From contig CM041108.1 of NCBI GenBank assembly GCA_023079485.1, positions 1,116,001 through 1,180,000 of the forward strand: a stretch of DNA of 64,000 nt, read 5' to 3'. This stretch comes from Archilochus colubris. Lineage: Eukaryota > Chordata > Aves > Apodiformes > Trochilidae. Below, piece after piece: positions 62,281 through 64,000 of this stretch. The first letter of the stretch is position 1, and each line of letters opens with the position of its first letter. The notes under the pieces were generated by a model. It made no database searches, was not told the origin of the DNA, and worked only from the letters and a program-made list of their open reading frames with translations. The position numbers and the translations under genes are program-made.

Positions 62281-62347
62281 GAGGCAGAGAAAGGGAGGGG
62301 AGGAAGGAAGGGAGAGAGAAAGGAAGGGAGGGAGGGAGGGAGGGAGG
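62281..62347 (+). repeat. GA-rich tract with (GGGA)n
   Basis: An almost pure purine strand, ending in several perfect ggga units before ggctc. Confidence 0.93.
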
Positions 62348-64000
62348 CTCTTTGAGATGTTCATTCAAAATTCATAGGCGCAAAATTGCAGCCTGCCTGG
62401 ATTTGTTTCCTTTTGGAAATTACAGGAAACTGCAGGCATCAACAACTGTTATTCAAATCACCACTTTAGATTATTAGGATGACAGGAGGCTGTACTTACA
62501 CATGCAGACCCAATATAATCAGCCTCCAGGCAGGGTGGGAAGGCAAAGCCAGGCAGAGGGAAGCTGGAGGAGCCCGAGCCAGTCCTGACACTGGGACCCA
62601 GAACAAGATCATCCAATTATTTACCCCTGGACTGGAAACTTTGCAGGTTTGGGAAGATAAGGGAAAGCATGGAGCTCACTGAGAACCCCTGGAGGATGTT
62701 TCTTTCCACTCAGTAGCTGGCAGGCTGCAGGCAGATACCAGCCAGGGCTCTCCTCTCCCCTGAATGTGAATTGCAGCCCAGAAACCCACACTCCTCATCC
62801 CTAACCCTCCTGGTGCCTTGCAGGAAGATGCATGAGTACTCCCCAGATTGTTATAAACCAAGACAGAGGGAAAGTTTTTATCCACTCTGAATTTATATAA
62901 TTAAAAAAAAAAAAAAAGGAAAGAAAGCTGCAGGCACACAACCCCCTGAGCAAATATTGTTCTGAGGACTGGCCTGAGGGTCAGCAACAAAATGCAGGGA
63001 AAACATCTGAATCACCAAAGGGTTGGAAATTACATAATAAAACCAGACTGCCAGCAGACAGGCAAGGGTCCCAGCTTAGCTTTTTATCCAGGAAGCTGTT
63101 TCTTTTGCTTTTCAAAGGTTTCTCTGGGGTTCCAGCAGTGCTGTGGGGTGCAGAGCAGCCAAGAGCATCTCCTCCTCTCCCTCGAGGCAGCATCTCCCAT
63201 CCATCCCATCCCTCTCCGGGTGCTCTGGTTCCTCCTTGGCAGCTCCCAGCCACCTGCTGTGGCTTCACACCTCTCTCAAGGTGTTGGGAAATGTTTGCAC
63301 ACAGACAAGCAGCCCATCTGTGGGTGCCTTGGCAGCCACCAGGATGGAGCTGGGGATGCCTGCAGCAGCCCACACCCTGATCCCAAACCTTCTGCTTGCC
63401 AGCCCCGCATCTTCAGCCACACCAGAGCCCTGCTCTAAGGTCCCAGAGCCCTTTCTTTCCCATTAGGCTGTTTCCCTGGCAAGCAAACCACATTCTAAAG
63501 CACCTGGGGCATGGAGGAAACTGGATGTGCACATCTCAGAGGGCAGTGAGACCCAAAAACTCCGAGCAGGAGGGCTCAAGGGGGTTATGTTTCAGGTGCA
63601 GCCAGCTCAGAAGGGAGCTTTGACACCTTGGATGGGTAAGGAGACCTTGCCAAACCCCCTAAGCTCCCCCTAAAAGCAGGTGGGGATCAGCCAGACCCCT
63701 GCTTCCACATCCAGGGTGCTTCTGGGGGTGACTTTGTGTGCATTGTGGCTGGGCACAGATGCTGGTGAGCTGCTTTGCATACTTTGCCTTCCCTTTCTTG
63801 TCTTTACAAGTGCTTTTCTCTTCATCCATCAGCATTTTGCAAAACTTCACAAGCTTTTAGTGGCGTGGCTTTTGGAGAAAGAAATTTGGAGTATTCTCTT
63901 CCTTTCCACTGGAAAATGCAGCTTATCTGCTCTGGAGAAAGCAGTTCCTCCTCTTTATCCAGGCTGAAATCTTATCTAAACTGGTTCAGGTGGCAGAGCT

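Larger units (their letters stand above)
54905..64000 (+). other. KIRREL3: KIRREL3 intron 4, 5' part
   Basis: The intron begins with donor gtgagt and runs past the window end. No sequence encoding the second Ig domain of KIRREL3 was found, so the intron is longer than 9.1 kb. It contains a small CpG cluster (56190-56216), a plus-strand CR1 3' end with octamer tail (57751-57914), an older repeat remnant (61668-61742) and a GA-rich tract (62281-62347). Stretches 54950-56150, 58570-61650 and 62920-64000 show nothing I can name. Confidence 0.85.

Noticed and set aside
61669..62364. Open frame of about 231 codons on the - strand
   Set aside because: It spans the GA-rich tract and an ancient repeat remnant; the Ser/Pro/Leu run comes from the simple repeat. 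No recognisable protein.

Overview
The window is vertebrate nuclear DNA, almost certainly avian. It holds three small coding exons of KIRREL3 (kin of IRRE-like 3, also called NEPH2) on the + strand, embedded in long introns. The bird assignment rests on four points: fragments of CR1 retroposons, including one with the CR1 3' octamer tail (GATTCTGT-type repeats); a low density of other interspersed repeats; short simple-sequence tracts; and KIRREL3 codons close to, but not identical with, the mammalian protein. A passerine is plausible from the style of the CR1 copies, but I cannot prove it from sequence alone.

Layout. Positions 1-31586 are the 3' part of a long upstream intron (intron 1); the exon for the start codon and most of the signal peptide lies outside the window. 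Exon 2 (31587-31664, 78 nt) encodes the KIRREL3-specific N-terminal segment. Intron 2 (31665-52971) is about 21.3 kb. Exon 3 (52972-53121, 150 nt) and exon 4 (54755-54904, 150 nt) together encode the first immunoglobulin domain, separated by the 1633-nt intron 3. Positions 54905-64000 are intron 4, which continues past the window; I find no sequence resembling the start of the second Ig domain. All splice junctions seen are phase 1, use AG/GT, and join into one open frame.

Non-coding content. There are five CR1 fragments on both strands, several remnants of an older amniote repeat with a 'TTTATATAGCGCC...AAAGCGCTTT'-like core, a direct tandem duplication of about 370 bp (35754-36448), a handful of minisatellites, many A/T and GA tracts, a G-quadruplex motif, two AT-rich blocks dense in homeodomain-type TAAT cores, and two CpG-enriched spots. 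The AT-rich and CpG-rich blocks are candidate regulatory elements only; conservation has not been tested.

I see no bacterial, viral, CRISPR or operon-like system, no rRNA or tRNA gene and no second protein-coding gene. The most useful observations are the exon structure of KIRREL3, the inverted CR1 copies near both ends of intron 2, the tandem duplication, the candidate regulatory blocks and one unusually long open frame (10386-11558) that I regard as probably fortuitous.
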